DNA of 64,000 nt from Pseudomonas putida (GCF_028682175.1 NZ_JANHKS010000024.1:1-64000), one strand, 5' to 3'; shown: positions 8,323 through 19,059, numbered from the stretch's first letter. Translations and numbers: made by a program. The notes: generated from the sequence alone by a model not told the origin.

Positions 8323-9078
8323 TCAGGCGACCGCTTGTGCACCGGTTATTTCAACTAATGAGCCGCACATGAACTGCGCTTCGTCGCTGGCCAGAAACGC
8401 CACCAGTGCCGCCACCTCTTCAGGTTTGCCGATGCGCCCGAAGGGCACCATCCGGTCCAGGTCGGCGATGGTGCGACCTGAACGCCTGACCCCGGCTTCG
8501 AGCATCGGCGTGTGCACCTCGCCCGGGCAGACGGCATTGACCCGTACCTTGTCCGGCGCGTAATCCCGGGCCAGGTTCTGGGTAAAGGACGCCACCGCCG
8601 CCTTGGTCACGTTGTAGGCGATGTGGTTGGGCGCCGGGTACAGCCCCCACTGCGAGGCAGTGTTGACGATGGCCCCGCCACCGGCGGCGATCATGTGCGG
8701 CAACACCGCGCGGCACAGATGAAACATCGCATCAAGGTTCACCGCGAAGCTGGCGTGCCAGTCATCTTCGGTCAGCGACAGCAAGTTGCCACGGCGATTG
8801 ATGCCGGCATTATTGGCCAAGACATCGATACGCCCATATTGCTCAAAAACTTGCCGGACCAGATCACGGCAGGCATCACCTGAAGCAATATCCGCCGCAA
8901 TGGCCACTGCACTTCCGTGCTTGCCGGTTATATCGTTGACAACCGCCTGGGCCGCATCCTTATTCATGTCGGTGACCACCACCCTGGCCCCTTCATCTGC
9001 AAAGCGCTGGCATATAGCCGAACCAATTCCGCCACCGCCACCGGTCACAATCACAACTTTGTCTGCAAAGCGTTTCAT
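8323..9078 (-). CDS. Short-chain dehydrogenase/reductase (classical SDR)
   Basis: The 251-residue protein has the classical SDR elements: the cofactor motif TGGGGGIGSAIC, an acidic residue after strand 2 (VVTDMNKD) suggesting NAD(H), NNAGINR, and the catalytic Ser...Tyr-x-x-x-Lys (TASQWG...AYNVTK). It lies between the ATPase and a second SDR gene, with a 14-bp gap to the latter, inside a catabolic operon. No SDR step is needed in the textbook hydroxyproline pathway, so it may act on a hydroxylated analogue or on the hydroxyl group of the substrate. Function beyond family is unknown. Confidence 0.9.
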   Translation of the reverse strand: MKRFADKVVIVTGGGGGIGSAICQRFADEGARVVVTDMNKDAAQAVVNDITGKHGSAVAIAADIASGDACRDLVRQVFEQYGRIDVLANNAGINRRGNLLSLTEDDWHASFAVNLDAMFHLCRAVLPHMIAAGGGAIVNTASQWGLYPAPNHIAYNVTKAAVASFTQNLARDYAPDKVRVNAVCPGEVHTPMLEAGVRRSGRTIADLDRMVPFGRIGKPEEVAALVAFLASDEAQFMCGSLVEITGAQAVA

Positions 9079-9092
9079 GTATGAAGTTCCTG

Positions 9093-9860
9093 TCAGCGTA
9101 TATAACTGGCGCCGTTTACATCCAGCGTCGCGCCATTGAGAGAGCGTTGTGAGTCGCGCAGCACAAACGCCACCAGTTCCGCCACTTCCGAGGGTTGGGC
9201 CATGTCGCCAATCGGGATATCAGCCACCGCTGCCGCCTTGCCAAACTGGGCGACGAACTGGTCGGCCATCTCGGTCTTCACCCACCCCGGCGCGATGGCC
9301 ACCGCGACCACACCCTGGGGGCCGAAGCTTGCAGCCAGGGACTTGGTCAGGTTGATCAGCGCCGCCTTGGTCGCGCCATACGGCAGTGCCTGGGCTGAGT
9401 AGCCGCGCTGCCCTGCCCGGCTCGCCATGTTGACGATCTTGCCGCCGCCGTTATCCCGGAAGTGCTTCACGGCCTGACGGCACAGATCCACTGCCGAGAA
9501 GAAGTTGACCTGAAACTCGCGGTTCCAGGCAGCGCGCCAGGTATCCACATCGGCATCGATTGAAACCTCGGTACGAATGCCGGCGTTATTGACCAGGCCA
9601 TGAATGCGCCCGGCCAGGCTCAGCGCCTGATCCCACAGGCCATCGGCGCCACCTTCGGCGGACAGATCGGCCTGGACGATGACCCCGTCACCGCCCACTC
9701 GCGCCAGCAACTGCTCGGCTGCCTGCCGGTCACGGCTGTAGTGGATGACCGGACGAGCGCCTTCGGCGGCCAGTCGCTCGACAATCGCGCTGCCGATGGC
9801 GCCGGACGCGCCAGTGACCAGAATGGTATGCCCGGCCAGTGGTTGTGCCAGATCGGTCAT
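9093..9860 (-). CDS. Short-chain dehydrogenase/reductase (second SDR of the operon)
   Basis: This 255-residue classical SDR has TGASGAIGSAIVERL, NNAGIRTEV, and catalytic Ser with YGATKAAL. The basic residue after strand 2 (VIHYSRDRQAAEQL) suggests NADP(H), unlike the neighbouring SDR with its acidic residue, so the two may run opposite directions on one hydroxyl/keto pair; that is inference. The start at 9860 is preceded by AGGGAG at good spacing. An ATG further upstream would run into the binding-protein gene and is rejected. It lies 40 bp downstream of the binding-protein stop. Confidence 0.9.
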   Translation of the reverse strand: MTDLAQPLAGHTILVTGASGAIGSAIVERLAAEGARPVIHYSRDRQAAEQLLARVGGDGVIVQADLSAEGGADGLWDQALSLAGRIHGLVNNAGIRTEVSIDADVDTWRAAWNREFQVNFFSAVDLCRQAVKHFRDNGGGKIVNMASRAGQRGYSAQALPYGATKAALINLTKSLAASFGPQGVVAVAIAPGWVKTEMADQFVAQFGKAAAVADIPIGDMAQPSEVAELVAFVLRDSQRSLNGATLDVNGASYIR

Positions 9861-9900
9861 GGGGCTCTCCCTGAATTGCGCTGAATGAATGTGCCCAGGG

Positions 9901-10737
9901 TTACTGCGCAGGCTTGGCGTTGGCCAGCACCGATGCCTTGTCCACCAGCGCGTCGATTTCGCCGGTGTCGCGACGTTGAGACAGATAGATGTTGAGCGCC
10001 TGCAGATCGGCCGGGGATGCATCACGGCGCAAGCCGAAGGCTACGCCCTGCTTGGCCAGCGCAGGTTTTGGCAGGACCTCTTTGCTCCAGCCCGGGTTGG
10101 CCACGGCAAACAGGTGATTGGTGTCGCTGGCGTCGACCAGCACATCGGCGCGCTTGGACATCACCGCCAGGCGGGTTTCGTCCATGCCGGCCAGGCGCAT
10201 GATCTTGCCTTGTTTGATGACCGCGGAAATGGCCTTGTCCTGGGCGGTGCCGGACATCACGGCGAAGGTCACGTCAGGTTTGTCGTAGTCGGCGAGGCTG
10301 TTCTGCGCGTTGGCAAACTTGGGGTTGTCCTTGTTGATGAGCAAGGACACCTGGTAGTCGGTGGCAGGCACCGAAAAGCTCACGGCCATCGCGCGTTCAG
10401 GGGTCTGGTTCAGGGCCATGGCCAGGTCCCATTTGTCGCTTTGCAGCCCGGCCACCAGGTTGTCCCAGTTGGTGTCGACGAACTCGACCTTGACCTTCAG
10501 CACACGCTCGCCGAAGTCACGGCACAGGTCGACGAAGTAGCCGCTGTATTCACCGGATTTGGCATCGCGCATGACGTAAGGCGCAGCGACTGCGGCGCCA
10601 CAACGCAAGACACCGTTTTTCTGCACACCCTGCCAGAGCGAATCGGCGGCCTGCGCCGGAACCTGGCTGAGCAGCGCACCGGTGGCGGCGGCGCAGAGGA
10701 GCATGTTGCGGACGGAACGAGAGAAGGAACGAAGCAT
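9901..10737 (-). CDS. Periplasmic amino-acid-type ABC transporter substrate-binding protein
   Basis: The 278-residue protein begins with a positively charged N-region and hydrophobic core ending in QVPAQAAD, a clear Sec signal with cleavage near residue 30. The mature part is a family 3 (polar amino acid) solute-binding protein, with 'LRCGAAVAAPYVMRDAKSGEYSGYFVDLCRDFGERV' near its start. It is the first gene of the minus-strand operon, as is common for binding proteins made in excess. GAGGT stands about 8 bp before the ATG. Together with the ATPase and two permeases it completes one importer. Confidence 0.92.
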   Translation of the reverse strand: MLRSFSRSVRNMLLCAAATGALLSQVPAQAADSLWQGVQKNGVLRCGAAVAAPYVMRDAKSGEYSGYFVDLCRDFGERVLKVKVEFVDTNWDNLVAGLQSDKWDLAMALNQTPERAMAVSFSVPATDYQVSLLINKDNPKFANAQNSLADYDKPDVTFAVMSGTAQDKAISAVIKQGKIMRLAGMDETRLAVMSKRADVLVDASDTNHLFAVANPGWSKEVLPKPALAKQGVAFGLRRDASPADLQALNIYLSQRRDTGEIDALVDKASVLANAKPAQ

Positions 10738-10905
10738 TTTTTGACCTCACCGATGTATTTGTTTTTGGGCAGAAAGGTACAAGTGCAGCTCATGTACGAG
10801 CATGTGCGCCGTCATGTGTGCAGCGCTGTATGCAGATTAGTTTTGAACGAACGAAGCTGTCAACGGGCGGTTGAAATAATTTTTTATGGGGGTGGTATTG
10901 CGGTG
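10738..10905 (-). promoter_or_regulatory. Promoter region of the catabolic operon
   Basis: This gene-free, AT-richer stretch precedes the first gene of the 383-10737 operon. It contains three CATGT words at 10791, 10801 and 10813, about one helical turn apart, and the near-palindrome CTCATGTACGAG at about 10789-10800. These could be binding sites for the GntR regulator at 383-1087. No convincing -35/-10 pair was identified. Confidence 0.4.
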
Positions 10906-10909
10906 ATCT

Positions 10910-11125
10910 CACCGTAGCAGCACGGCTTGCCGGCGATTGCGTCCGCAAGATCGCTCCCGCGGGCAAGCCCGGCTGCTACGGGGTTTGCGTCGTGGGTATC
11001 ATGTGATTCTGGCCGAAGGCCGTAGGAGCGCGCTTGCCCGCGACTGCGGTGGGCCATTCGACATCGAGGGGTCTGGCCGGGCGCTGTCGCGGGCAAGCGC
11101 GCTCCTACGAGGGATCCCCGTAGGG
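10910..11125. repeat. Two REP pairs (BIME)
   Basis: A GTAGCAGC-type pair occupies about 10913-10983 and a GTAGGAGCGCGC-type pair about 11022-11110. Each is an inverted repeat able to fold into a long hairpin. They fill the space between the operon promoter and the 3' end of the gene at 11128. Confidence 0.85.
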
Positions 11126-11127
11126 AT

Positions 11128-11535
11128 TTAGCTGCGGCCTATGCCGGTGAACGGCTCATCCACGATCAACATCGGGTCAAGGCTGCGGATGCGTTGTTCG
11201 ATGTGATAGGCCCCTGCCTCGGCGTAGCGCAGGAAGTGCCGGCTGCACAGCGTGCAAGCCCAGACGCCGCAGCGGTTGTAGGGGAAAAATTGCGGGGCGA
11301 TGGGTGCCTGGACGGACCAGTAATGGGTGCCGTTGGGGTGGTACTCGTCCAGCGTCAGGTCTTCTTCCTCCGCCGCGACCAGTGATGCGACCTGTTGCAA
11401 TTGCGATTCCTTGAGTGAAACCGGCAGCCCTTCCCATCCGGCCAGGGATTTGCTGATGCAAGTGCAAGGTTCGGTAATGGCGGCAGAACGCTGGGCCAGT
11501 TCCAGCAGTCGGGGCATGGCAAGCGGAGTGAACAT
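11128..11535 (-). CDS. Small protein of unknown function with Cys clusters
   Basis: I do not recognise this protein. From ATG 11535 it would be 135 residues (MFTPLAMPRLLELAQ...); ATGs further upstream would add up to 37 residues, and none has a strong ribosome site. It is soluble-looking, with an early EPCTC and a later CGVWACTLC in an aromatic-rich stretch that could hold a metal ion or be redox active, then a helical 'RYAEAGAYHIEQRIR'. It follows the glycosidase gene on the same strand and may be cotranscribed. The coding call rests on length, codon pattern and sensible composition. Confidence 0.6.
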   Translation of the reverse strand: MFTPLAMPRLLELAQRSAAITEPCTCISKSLAGWEGLPVSLKESQLQQVASLVAAEEEDLTLDEYHPNGTHYWSVQAPIAPQFFPYNRCGVWACTLCSRHFLRYAEAGAYHIEQRIRSLDPMLIVDEPFTGIGRS

Positions 11536-11635
11536 GGGCGGCAGACTCTTGGTGAGGTAGGTCTTTGAGCGTGCCGCCATTGTGCCGCGCCGCGCCCTGT
11601 CCTGCCTACGGCAAAATCGCTCTATCGCGATGGTT

Positions 11636-12718
11636 TCAGCGCACAACGCGACGAGTCAGATGGCCACCCGAAATCGGGTACGAGACGTACAGCCCCGAGT
11701 CCACCTGTGCCCGCGATGTCTGGGCCAGGTCCCGAACTTTCTGCGCGGCACGCAGCAGCGCGTCCTGCGCCAGTCTGCCCTGCTCCACCGCCTCCACGAT
11801 GGCGGCGGCCAGCTCAGCCAGTCCCGCTTCGCTGGAAACGAGCAACAAGTGAGCACCCGCGCGCAATGAAGCCACGGCAGTCTCTGCCAGGCTGTTGCCA
11901 CGCAGGATCGATACGGCGTCCAGATCATCGGAGATGATAAGACCGTCGAAGCCCAGCTCATCGCGCAGCAGGCCGATGACCTTCTGTGAGGTCGATGCCG
12001 ACTGCTGTTCATCCAGCGCCGGGAACACCGCAGGGCCGGGCATGATCGCCTGCACGCCGGTGGCGATCACTTGCCTGAAGACCTGCAGGCCGTCTTCAAG
12101 ATCGGTCAATGAACCAGGCACCGTTGCTTCATTGACTGCTGGATCATGCTCGGTTTGATGGTGCCCCGGGAAGTGTTTGGCCGTGGCAATTACCCCCGCC
12201 CTCTGCACGCCACGAATGAATGCGCAGGCGATGCGCGACACCTCGTCCGGATCGCTTCCCAGGTTGCGATTGTGCAGCCAGGGGTTGGCCCCGTTGACAA
12301 CATCGACGATGGGCGCCAGAAACAGATTGACGCCCATCACCCGAGCCGCACTGGCCATTTCGTAACTTCGGGCTTCGATTTCTTCGCCGGTCAATTCCTT
12401 GAGCGCAGCGGCCGATGGCATGCCCGGCACCAGCCGGTGCAAACGCTGGATACCGCCCAGTTCCTGGTCTACGGCCACCAGCACCGGCACACCCGTCAAC
12501 GCCGCAGCCTGTTCGGCGATGTGGCTGAAATGGGCGTGTGTCTCCGAGCGGCGACGTTCGAAACTCATGTTGCGTGCCAGGTACTCGTCACGGGTTTCGC
12601 CCAGCAGGATCGACACCCCGCCGCGTTCGAGATAACGGCGCATGGCATCCGTCAGTTCCAGCCCGGAGAATGCAGGCAGCAGTACCGAATAGGCGGCCCG
12701 TTGCAGGTCGATTGGCAT
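11636..12718 (-). CDS. Glycoside hydrolase family 3 protein (NagZ-like beta-N-acetylhexosaminidase)
   Basis: The 360-residue protein has the GH3 TIM-barrel core: 'VLVAVDQELGGIQRL', the NagZ-type loop KHFPGHHQTEHDP (about 185-197) that carries the acid/base His, and the nucleophile Asp in ISDDLDAVSI. NagZ-type enzymes release N-acetylglucosamine from muropeptides in the cytoplasm. No signal peptide is visible. Because the genus usually carries a nagZ elsewhere, this may be a paralogue with another beta-glycoside substrate. The start is ATG 12718. Confidence 0.85.
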   Translation of the reverse strand: MPIDLQRAAYSVLLPAFSGLELTDAMRRYLERGGVSILLGETRDEYLARNMSFERRRSETHAHFSHIAEQAAALTGVPVLVAVDQELGGIQRLHRLVPGMPSAAALKELTGEEIEARSYEMASAARVMGVNLFLAPIVDVVNGANPWLHNRNLGSDPDEVSRIACAFIRGVQRAGVIATAKHFPGHHQTEHDPAVNEATVPGSLTDLEDGLQVFRQVIATGVQAIMPGPAVFPALDEQQSASTSQKVIGLLRDELGFDGLIISDDLDAVSILRGNSLAETAVASLRAGAHLLLVSSEAGLAELAAAIVEAVEQGRLAQDALLRAAQKVRDLAQTSRAQVDSGLYVSYPISGGHLTRRVVR

Positions 12719-12854
12719 GACGTCACCTCGTTTTTCCTGAAGAGCGATGATGCTCGATATCGCTCACTCTAATGACTAAACGAGCATTGTCAAATTACTT
12801 CGCGCATATCGAGCACAAACGATCACCATCCAGCACATGTCCTTGCGGCGGTTT

Positions 12855-12893
12855 CAGAAACGCCCCCGCCGGCAAGCCGTGCTGCTACGGCAT
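12855..12893. repeat. Single REP-like half element
   Basis: The sequence around CGCCGGCAAGCCGTGCTGCTACGG is one arm of the GTAGCAGC-type REP without a clear partner. It stands immediately beside the 3' end of the SCO1-cytochrome c gene at 12885. Confidence 0.55.
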
Positions 12894-13934
12894 TACGTGC
12901 CCTTCATGCATCTCATGCATGTTGTGCCCGGCATGGGGATCATCCCCGGCCATATGCATGTGCTCTTGCGGCTGTTGGCGGTCGGTCTCCTCTTGCAGGT
13001 AGGCGATCACCTGGCCGATGTCGTTGTCTTCCATGCGCAGGTTGGGCATGGCCACCCTGTTGTAGGCTTCATACAACTTGACCGCCACAGGATCCTTCTC
13101 GGCGAGCATCACATCGGGCTCCTTGAGCCAGCGCCCCAGCCACTCGCCGTCGCGCTGACGGGTCACCCCAAGCAGGTCGGGCCCTACCCCACGAATACCA
13201 GTGGTCTGCTCACCTTCGTTGCCCAGGGTGTGGCAGGCACTGCAGCGGGTGCGGAAGATCTGTTCGCCCAGGCTTGGCGGCCTTACTTCAGGCGCGTCGG
13301 CGTAACTGTTCTGGTTGGCGTCGGCCACTTTCCAGTTCTGCAGGCTTTTGCCCAGGTGGTCGGCGAGGATGTAGGGGTTCTCGAACGGCGAGGCCTTCAT
13401 CCAGCGCCCGGTCGCCTGGTTGCCGACGATCAGGCTCAGGTTGTGATCGGTGGTGCGACCGTTGTCGACACCCTCGATGAACAGCCCGAGCTTGCGCCGC
13501 AACTCGACGATGTCGTCCTTGTTGCCGGTCAGGAACTGCCAGCCCGGCGCCACCTTGAACTTGGCCGCGTACTGCTTGAGCACGGCCGGGGTGTCGGTTT
13601 CCGGGTCGATGCTGATCGAGTAGAAGAATACGTCACGCCCCACATGATCCCCCAGCAGCTTCTGCACCTGACGCAGGCGTGCAGTCTCCAGCGGGCAGGA
13701 GTCCGAGCAGGAGGTGAAGATGAAATTGATCACCACCACCTTGCCCTTGATCAGGTCGTCAAAGAACCTCATCGGCTGTTCGTCCTGGTTGATCAGCACC
13801 GTGTTGGGGAAGAAGTCCTTGCCCCAGGGCGTGTCCGGCTGAACATCGCCGGCCACGCCCGGGACGCTGCCCCAGACCATGGCGATCATCGATACGGTCA
13901 CAGCAATGGCGGCCTTGCGAAGCATCTGGAACAT
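12885..13934 (-). CDS. SCO1/SenC-cytochrome c fusion protein with His/Met-rich tail
   Basis: The 349-residue exported protein has a signal peptide (MFQMLRKAAIAVTVSMIAM...). A SCO1/SenC thioredoxin-like domain follows, with copper-binding SCSDSCP and the partner His in TTDHNLS. Next is a class I cytochrome c domain with CSACH and an axial-Met candidate in AMPN. The last 25 or so residues are rich in His and Met (EHMHMAGDDPHAGHNMHEMHEGH), typical of Cu(I)/Cu(II) binding. SCO domains load copper into oxidases, and the fused haem could pass electrons. It starts 29 bp after the multicopper oxidase gene, so it probably metallates or serves that oxidase. GGGAGG precedes ATG 13934; upstream in-frame extensions are rejected. 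Confidence 0.9.
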   Translation of the reverse strand: MFQMLRKAAIAVTVSMIAMVWGSVPGVAGDVQPDTPWGKDFFPNTVLINQDEQPMRFFDDLIKGKVVVINFIFTSCSDSCPLETARLRQVQKLLGDHVGRDVFFYSISIDPETDTPAVLKQYAAKFKVAPGWQFLTGNKDDIVELRRKLGLFIEGVDNGRTTDHNLSLIVGNQATGRWMKASPFENPYILADHLGKSLQNWKVADANQNSYADAPEVRPPSLGEQIFRTRCSACHTLGNEGEQTTGIRGVGPDLLGVTRQRDGEWLGRWLKEPDVMLAEKDPVAVKLYEAYNRVAMPNLRMEDNDIGQVIAYLQEETDRQQPQEHMHMAGDDPHAGHNMHEMHEGHVMP

Positions 13935-13963
13935 GACTTCAACCTCCCCGATCCCCCGGATCG

Positions 13964-16897
<2,934 letters not shown>

Positions 16898-17203
16898 GGT
16901 GGCTCACCTTCAACTCATGCACAGGGCATTTGTGTTTCATCCAACGGCTGCGGTCAGACGCCGTGGCGTCCGCAGGTATTGGGTGAAGGGGCAAAAGCCT
17001 TGCCAGAGTCAGAAAGTGCGCGTTGTGACATTAAAACGATGGCCAGCGGAGTCAGGAAACTCGCGGGTTCCAGTGAAAAATATCGTAACAATTTGATGCA
17101 ACAACTTGGCACGGTAAATGTCAGGACCGGGGATTGGTCCCCGCTGCCGGTGGGGAAATTCACGAGGTATTGGGGGTAATACCGAAGGGATGCAGCCCGG
17201 TAC
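16898..17203. other. Gap between the repeat-protein gene and the multicopper oxidase gene
   Basis: About 300 bp without a convincing ORF. It should hold the oxidase promoter if that gene is not read through from 18228. I see no clear promoter boxes, REP element or known RNA motif. Confidence 0.5.
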
Positions 17204-17224
17204 GAAGCCGCTTCCTGCGGCTTC
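17204..17224 (-). terminator. Hairpin after the repeat-protein gene
   Basis: GAAGCCGC-TTCCT-GCGGCTTC is a perfect 8-bp stem with a 5-nt loop, just past the stop codon of the gene at 17245-18228. No T-run follows on the minus strand, so it may be a weak terminator or an mRNA-stabilising hairpin. Confidence 0.4.
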
Positions 17225-17244
17225 ACCCGGTTCTTCAGAGCATG

Positions 17245-18228
17245 TCAGACACGGCTTTCGTCAGCGGCCTGAGCCTGTACGCCGCGACGGCCACCGTGGT
17301 CGTCGCCACGGTCATGATTGCCACGGTCACGGCCGTGGTCGTCGCCTGCGCGAGCCTGGTCGGCGCTGTGGTCATCACCTGGCTGGGCATGGCCGCGACG
17401 GCCGCCATGATCGTCACCACGGTCATGATTGCCACGGTCACGGCCGTGGTCGTCGCCTGCGCGAGCCTGGTCGGCGCTGTGGTCATCACCTGGCTGGGCA
17501 TGGCCGCGACGGCCGCCATGATCGTCACCACGGTCATGATTGCCACGGTCACGGCCATGGTCATCGCCTGCGCGAGCCTGGTCGTTGCCGCGATCGTCCC
17601 CTATCTGGGTGTGATCGGCCGCGTGGTTGCCACGGTCGTCGCCCACGTTGTGGTTGGCCTCATGATTGGCTTCATGATTGGCTTCGTGGTTCGCCTCATG
17701 ATTGGCTTCGTGGTTGGCCTCGTGATTCGCCTCATGGTTGGCTTCGTGGTTGGCCTCATGATTTGCATCGTGGTTGGCTGCATGATTGCCATGGTCATCG
17801 CCGCGATCATGATTGGCGCCATCGTGGTTGCCGTGATCGTTACCGGCATGGCCACCTGCGTTGCCACCGTTTCCGCCTCCGGCGCCACCGCCGTTGCCGC
17901 CGCCATTGCCACCACCCGAGCCGCCGCCTGATCCGCCGCCTGATCCGCCGCCGGAGCCGCCACCACCGCCTCCAGAACCGTTGCCACCGCCGCCTCCGCC
18001 GTGGCCACCACCACCGCCCCCATTACCACCGCCGCCGCCTCCATTGCCTCCACCACCGCCGCCGTTACCACCACCACCGCCGCCTCCACCTCCACCGCCA
18101 CCGCCGCCTCCACCGCCGTCTTTGGCGTAGGCGCTGCTGGAGTGAGAGATCGAGTCAGGAATCAGCACGGTGGATGCCGACAGCACCCCACCAATGGCAA
18201 GAGCAAGGATCGCTTGTTTGAATTGCAT
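17245..18228 (-). CDS. Exported Gly-rich protein with His/Asp/Asn repeats, probable metal-binding
   Basis: I do not recognise a family. The 327-residue protein has a signal peptide (MQFKQAILALAIGGVLSAST..., AYA cleavage near residue 35). An almost pure Gly tract with Asn, Ser and His follows (about 38-125), then D/H/N-rich sequence. Nine exact Glu-Ala-Asn-His tetrapeptides lie at about 158-193, and a 37-residue repeat rich in DDHGRDRGNHDRGDDHGG occupies about 212-327. It should be disordered and bind divalent metals through His and Asp. It lies upstream of the large multicopper oxidase on the same strand, so a role as extracellular metal-binding matrix or Mn/Cu buffer is a reasonable guess. 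GGAGGT before ATG 18228 fixes the start; longer versions are rejected. Confidence 0.8.
   Translation of the reverse strand: MQFKQAILALAIGGVLSASTVLIPDSISHSSSAYAKDGGGGGGGGGGGGGGGGGNGGGGGGNGGGGGGNGGGGGGHGGGGGGNGSGGGGGGSGGGSGGGSGGGSGGGNGGGNGGGAGGGNGGNAGGHAGNDHGNHDGANHDRGDDHGNHAANHDANHEANHEANHEANHEANHEANHEANHEANHEANHEANHNVGDDRGNHAADHTQIGDDRGNDQARAGDDHGRDRGNHDRGDDHGGRRGHAQPGDDHSADQARAGDDHGRDRGNHDRGDDHGGRRGHAQPGDDHSADQARAGDDHGRDRGNHDRGDDHGGRRGVQAQAADESRV
17281..17600. repeat. 111-bp tandem repeat inside the exported protein gene
   Basis: Two copies of a 111-bp unit, 17311-17421 and 17422-17532, are identical as read. They are followed by a third that diverges after about 45 bp and preceded by a partial one. 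The unit keeps frame and encodes 37 residues. Identity at every base points to recent duplication and likely length variation between strains. Confidence 0.9.
17650..17757. repeat. Nine 12-bp units encoding Glu-Ala-Asn-His
   Basis: Nine consecutive 12-mers, read on the minus strand, each encode E-A-N-H, flanked by one D-A-N-H and one A-A-N-H unit at 17758-17781. The units differ at third positions (GAG/GAA, GCC/GCG, AAC/AAT, CAC/CAT) but not in amino acids. Confidence 0.92.
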
Positions 18229-18723
18229 AAATACCTCCACCTTCTTGTTCTGGTTATCGAACCGCAAACAAAGCCGGTGCAAATCGAAGACCATTGCCCC
18301 CAGGGCAATCGAAACCTCAGCACATCTCGCTTGGGCACAGAAAACAGCCTGTGGCCTCAAAATGCCACGTAGCTACATGTACCGTGAGACCCGACGCCTG
18401 GATCATCCAGTGCCGGACGGTGTTCGTGAGGTGAACACGCGGGCGTTGAGAAATATTCGTTTTTCCGTACGAACGGTCATGGGTGATATTTTCGAATGCG
18501 CTCTTTTCATTTCCCGAATTGATGGTCAACATACGCGCCAACTAATAGTGGGCGCGCCCATCATTAACGCAAATGATTTTGTTTCTTAACTTCAAACAAT
18601 ATTAAATCGAGACAAAACAAGCACTTTGCCGGGCACCTGGAAACTGCCAGGTAATGGCACGTTGATAGCGCGGCAGCTCATCGCCTAATAAGTGTTTCAA
18701 CTTCTGTTTTCAGGATGAAATAG
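18229..18723. other. Intergenic region between divergent genes
   Basis: About 495 bp, AT-richer than its surroundings, between the minus-strand repeat-protein gene and the plus-strand lipoprotein gene. It should hold both promoters. It contains the perfect palindrome TGGGCGCGCCCA at 18549-18560. ORFs across it lack ribosome sites and look non-coding. No RNA motif is recognised. Confidence 0.5.
18662..18691 (+). promoter_or_regulatory. Possible sigma-70 promoter for the lipoprotein gene
   Basis: TTGATA (18662-18667) and TAATAA (18686-18691) are separated by 18 bp, about 33 bp upstream of the lipoprotein ATG. This is a reasonable but unproven -35/-10 pair. Confidence 0.35.
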
Positions 18724-19059
18724 ATGCGTCTCTTACTGCTGACAAGTGTGCTGGCCCTTTCCCTGGCCGGCTGTGGTTCCACCCCGAACAATCCGTCCGT
18801 GAACATGGAAACTCCCAAGCCCGCCGCTGACTACGCGCAGTGCGTCTTCGAGAAGTGGCAGAAGATCAAGCCAGACACCACGCTGACCGAGACCAAGGGT
18901 CATTACAAGTTGCTGGTGTCCGGCAAAGTGGCCCAGGACGATATCCTCGAAGTGTTCAAGGGCAACCCCAATACTCGCGCCTTCCTCTATCAGCGCGCGC
19001 CACTGGCCTCGGCGTTCGGCAAGAGTGCTCTGGAGAAAGCGGCACGCGACTGCCTGTAG
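18724..19059 (+). CDS. Small predicted lipoprotein
   Basis: The 111-residue protein opens with MRLLLLTSVLALSLAGCGS, a type II signal peptide whose lipobox LAGC gives lipidation at about Cys17. The mature part is short and mixed-charge with two further Cys (AQCVF, ARDCL) that could form a disulphide. CAGGATGA lies about 6-12 bp before the ATG. It is divergent from the repeat-protein gene. No function is recognised. Confidence 0.8.
   Translation: MRLLLLTSVLALSLAGCGSTPNNPSVNMETPKPAADYAQCVFEKWQKIKPDTTLTETKGHYKLLVSGKVAQDDILEVFKGNPNTRAFLYQRAPLASAFGKSALEKAARDCL

Noticed and set aside
9861..10025. N-terminal extension of the second SDR
   Set aside because: It would overlap the 3' end of the binding-protein gene and is unlike SDRs; the ATG at 9860 has AGGGAG upstream and begins the fold correctly.
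17861..18130. Proline-rich open frame on the plus strand
   Set aside because: It is the antisense of the poly-Gly tract (GGN read as CCN); no start signal or other gene-like feature.
17118..18221. Long Arg/His-rich open frame on the plus strand
   Set aside because: It is the complement of the repeat protein. The minus frame has a strong GGAGGT, a signal peptide and synonymous codon variation that preserves the peptide.
18170..18589. 139-residue open frame upstream of the lipoprotein gene
   Set aside because: It overlaps the 5' part and promoter of the divergent repeat-protein gene, has no ribosome site and no recognisable feature.
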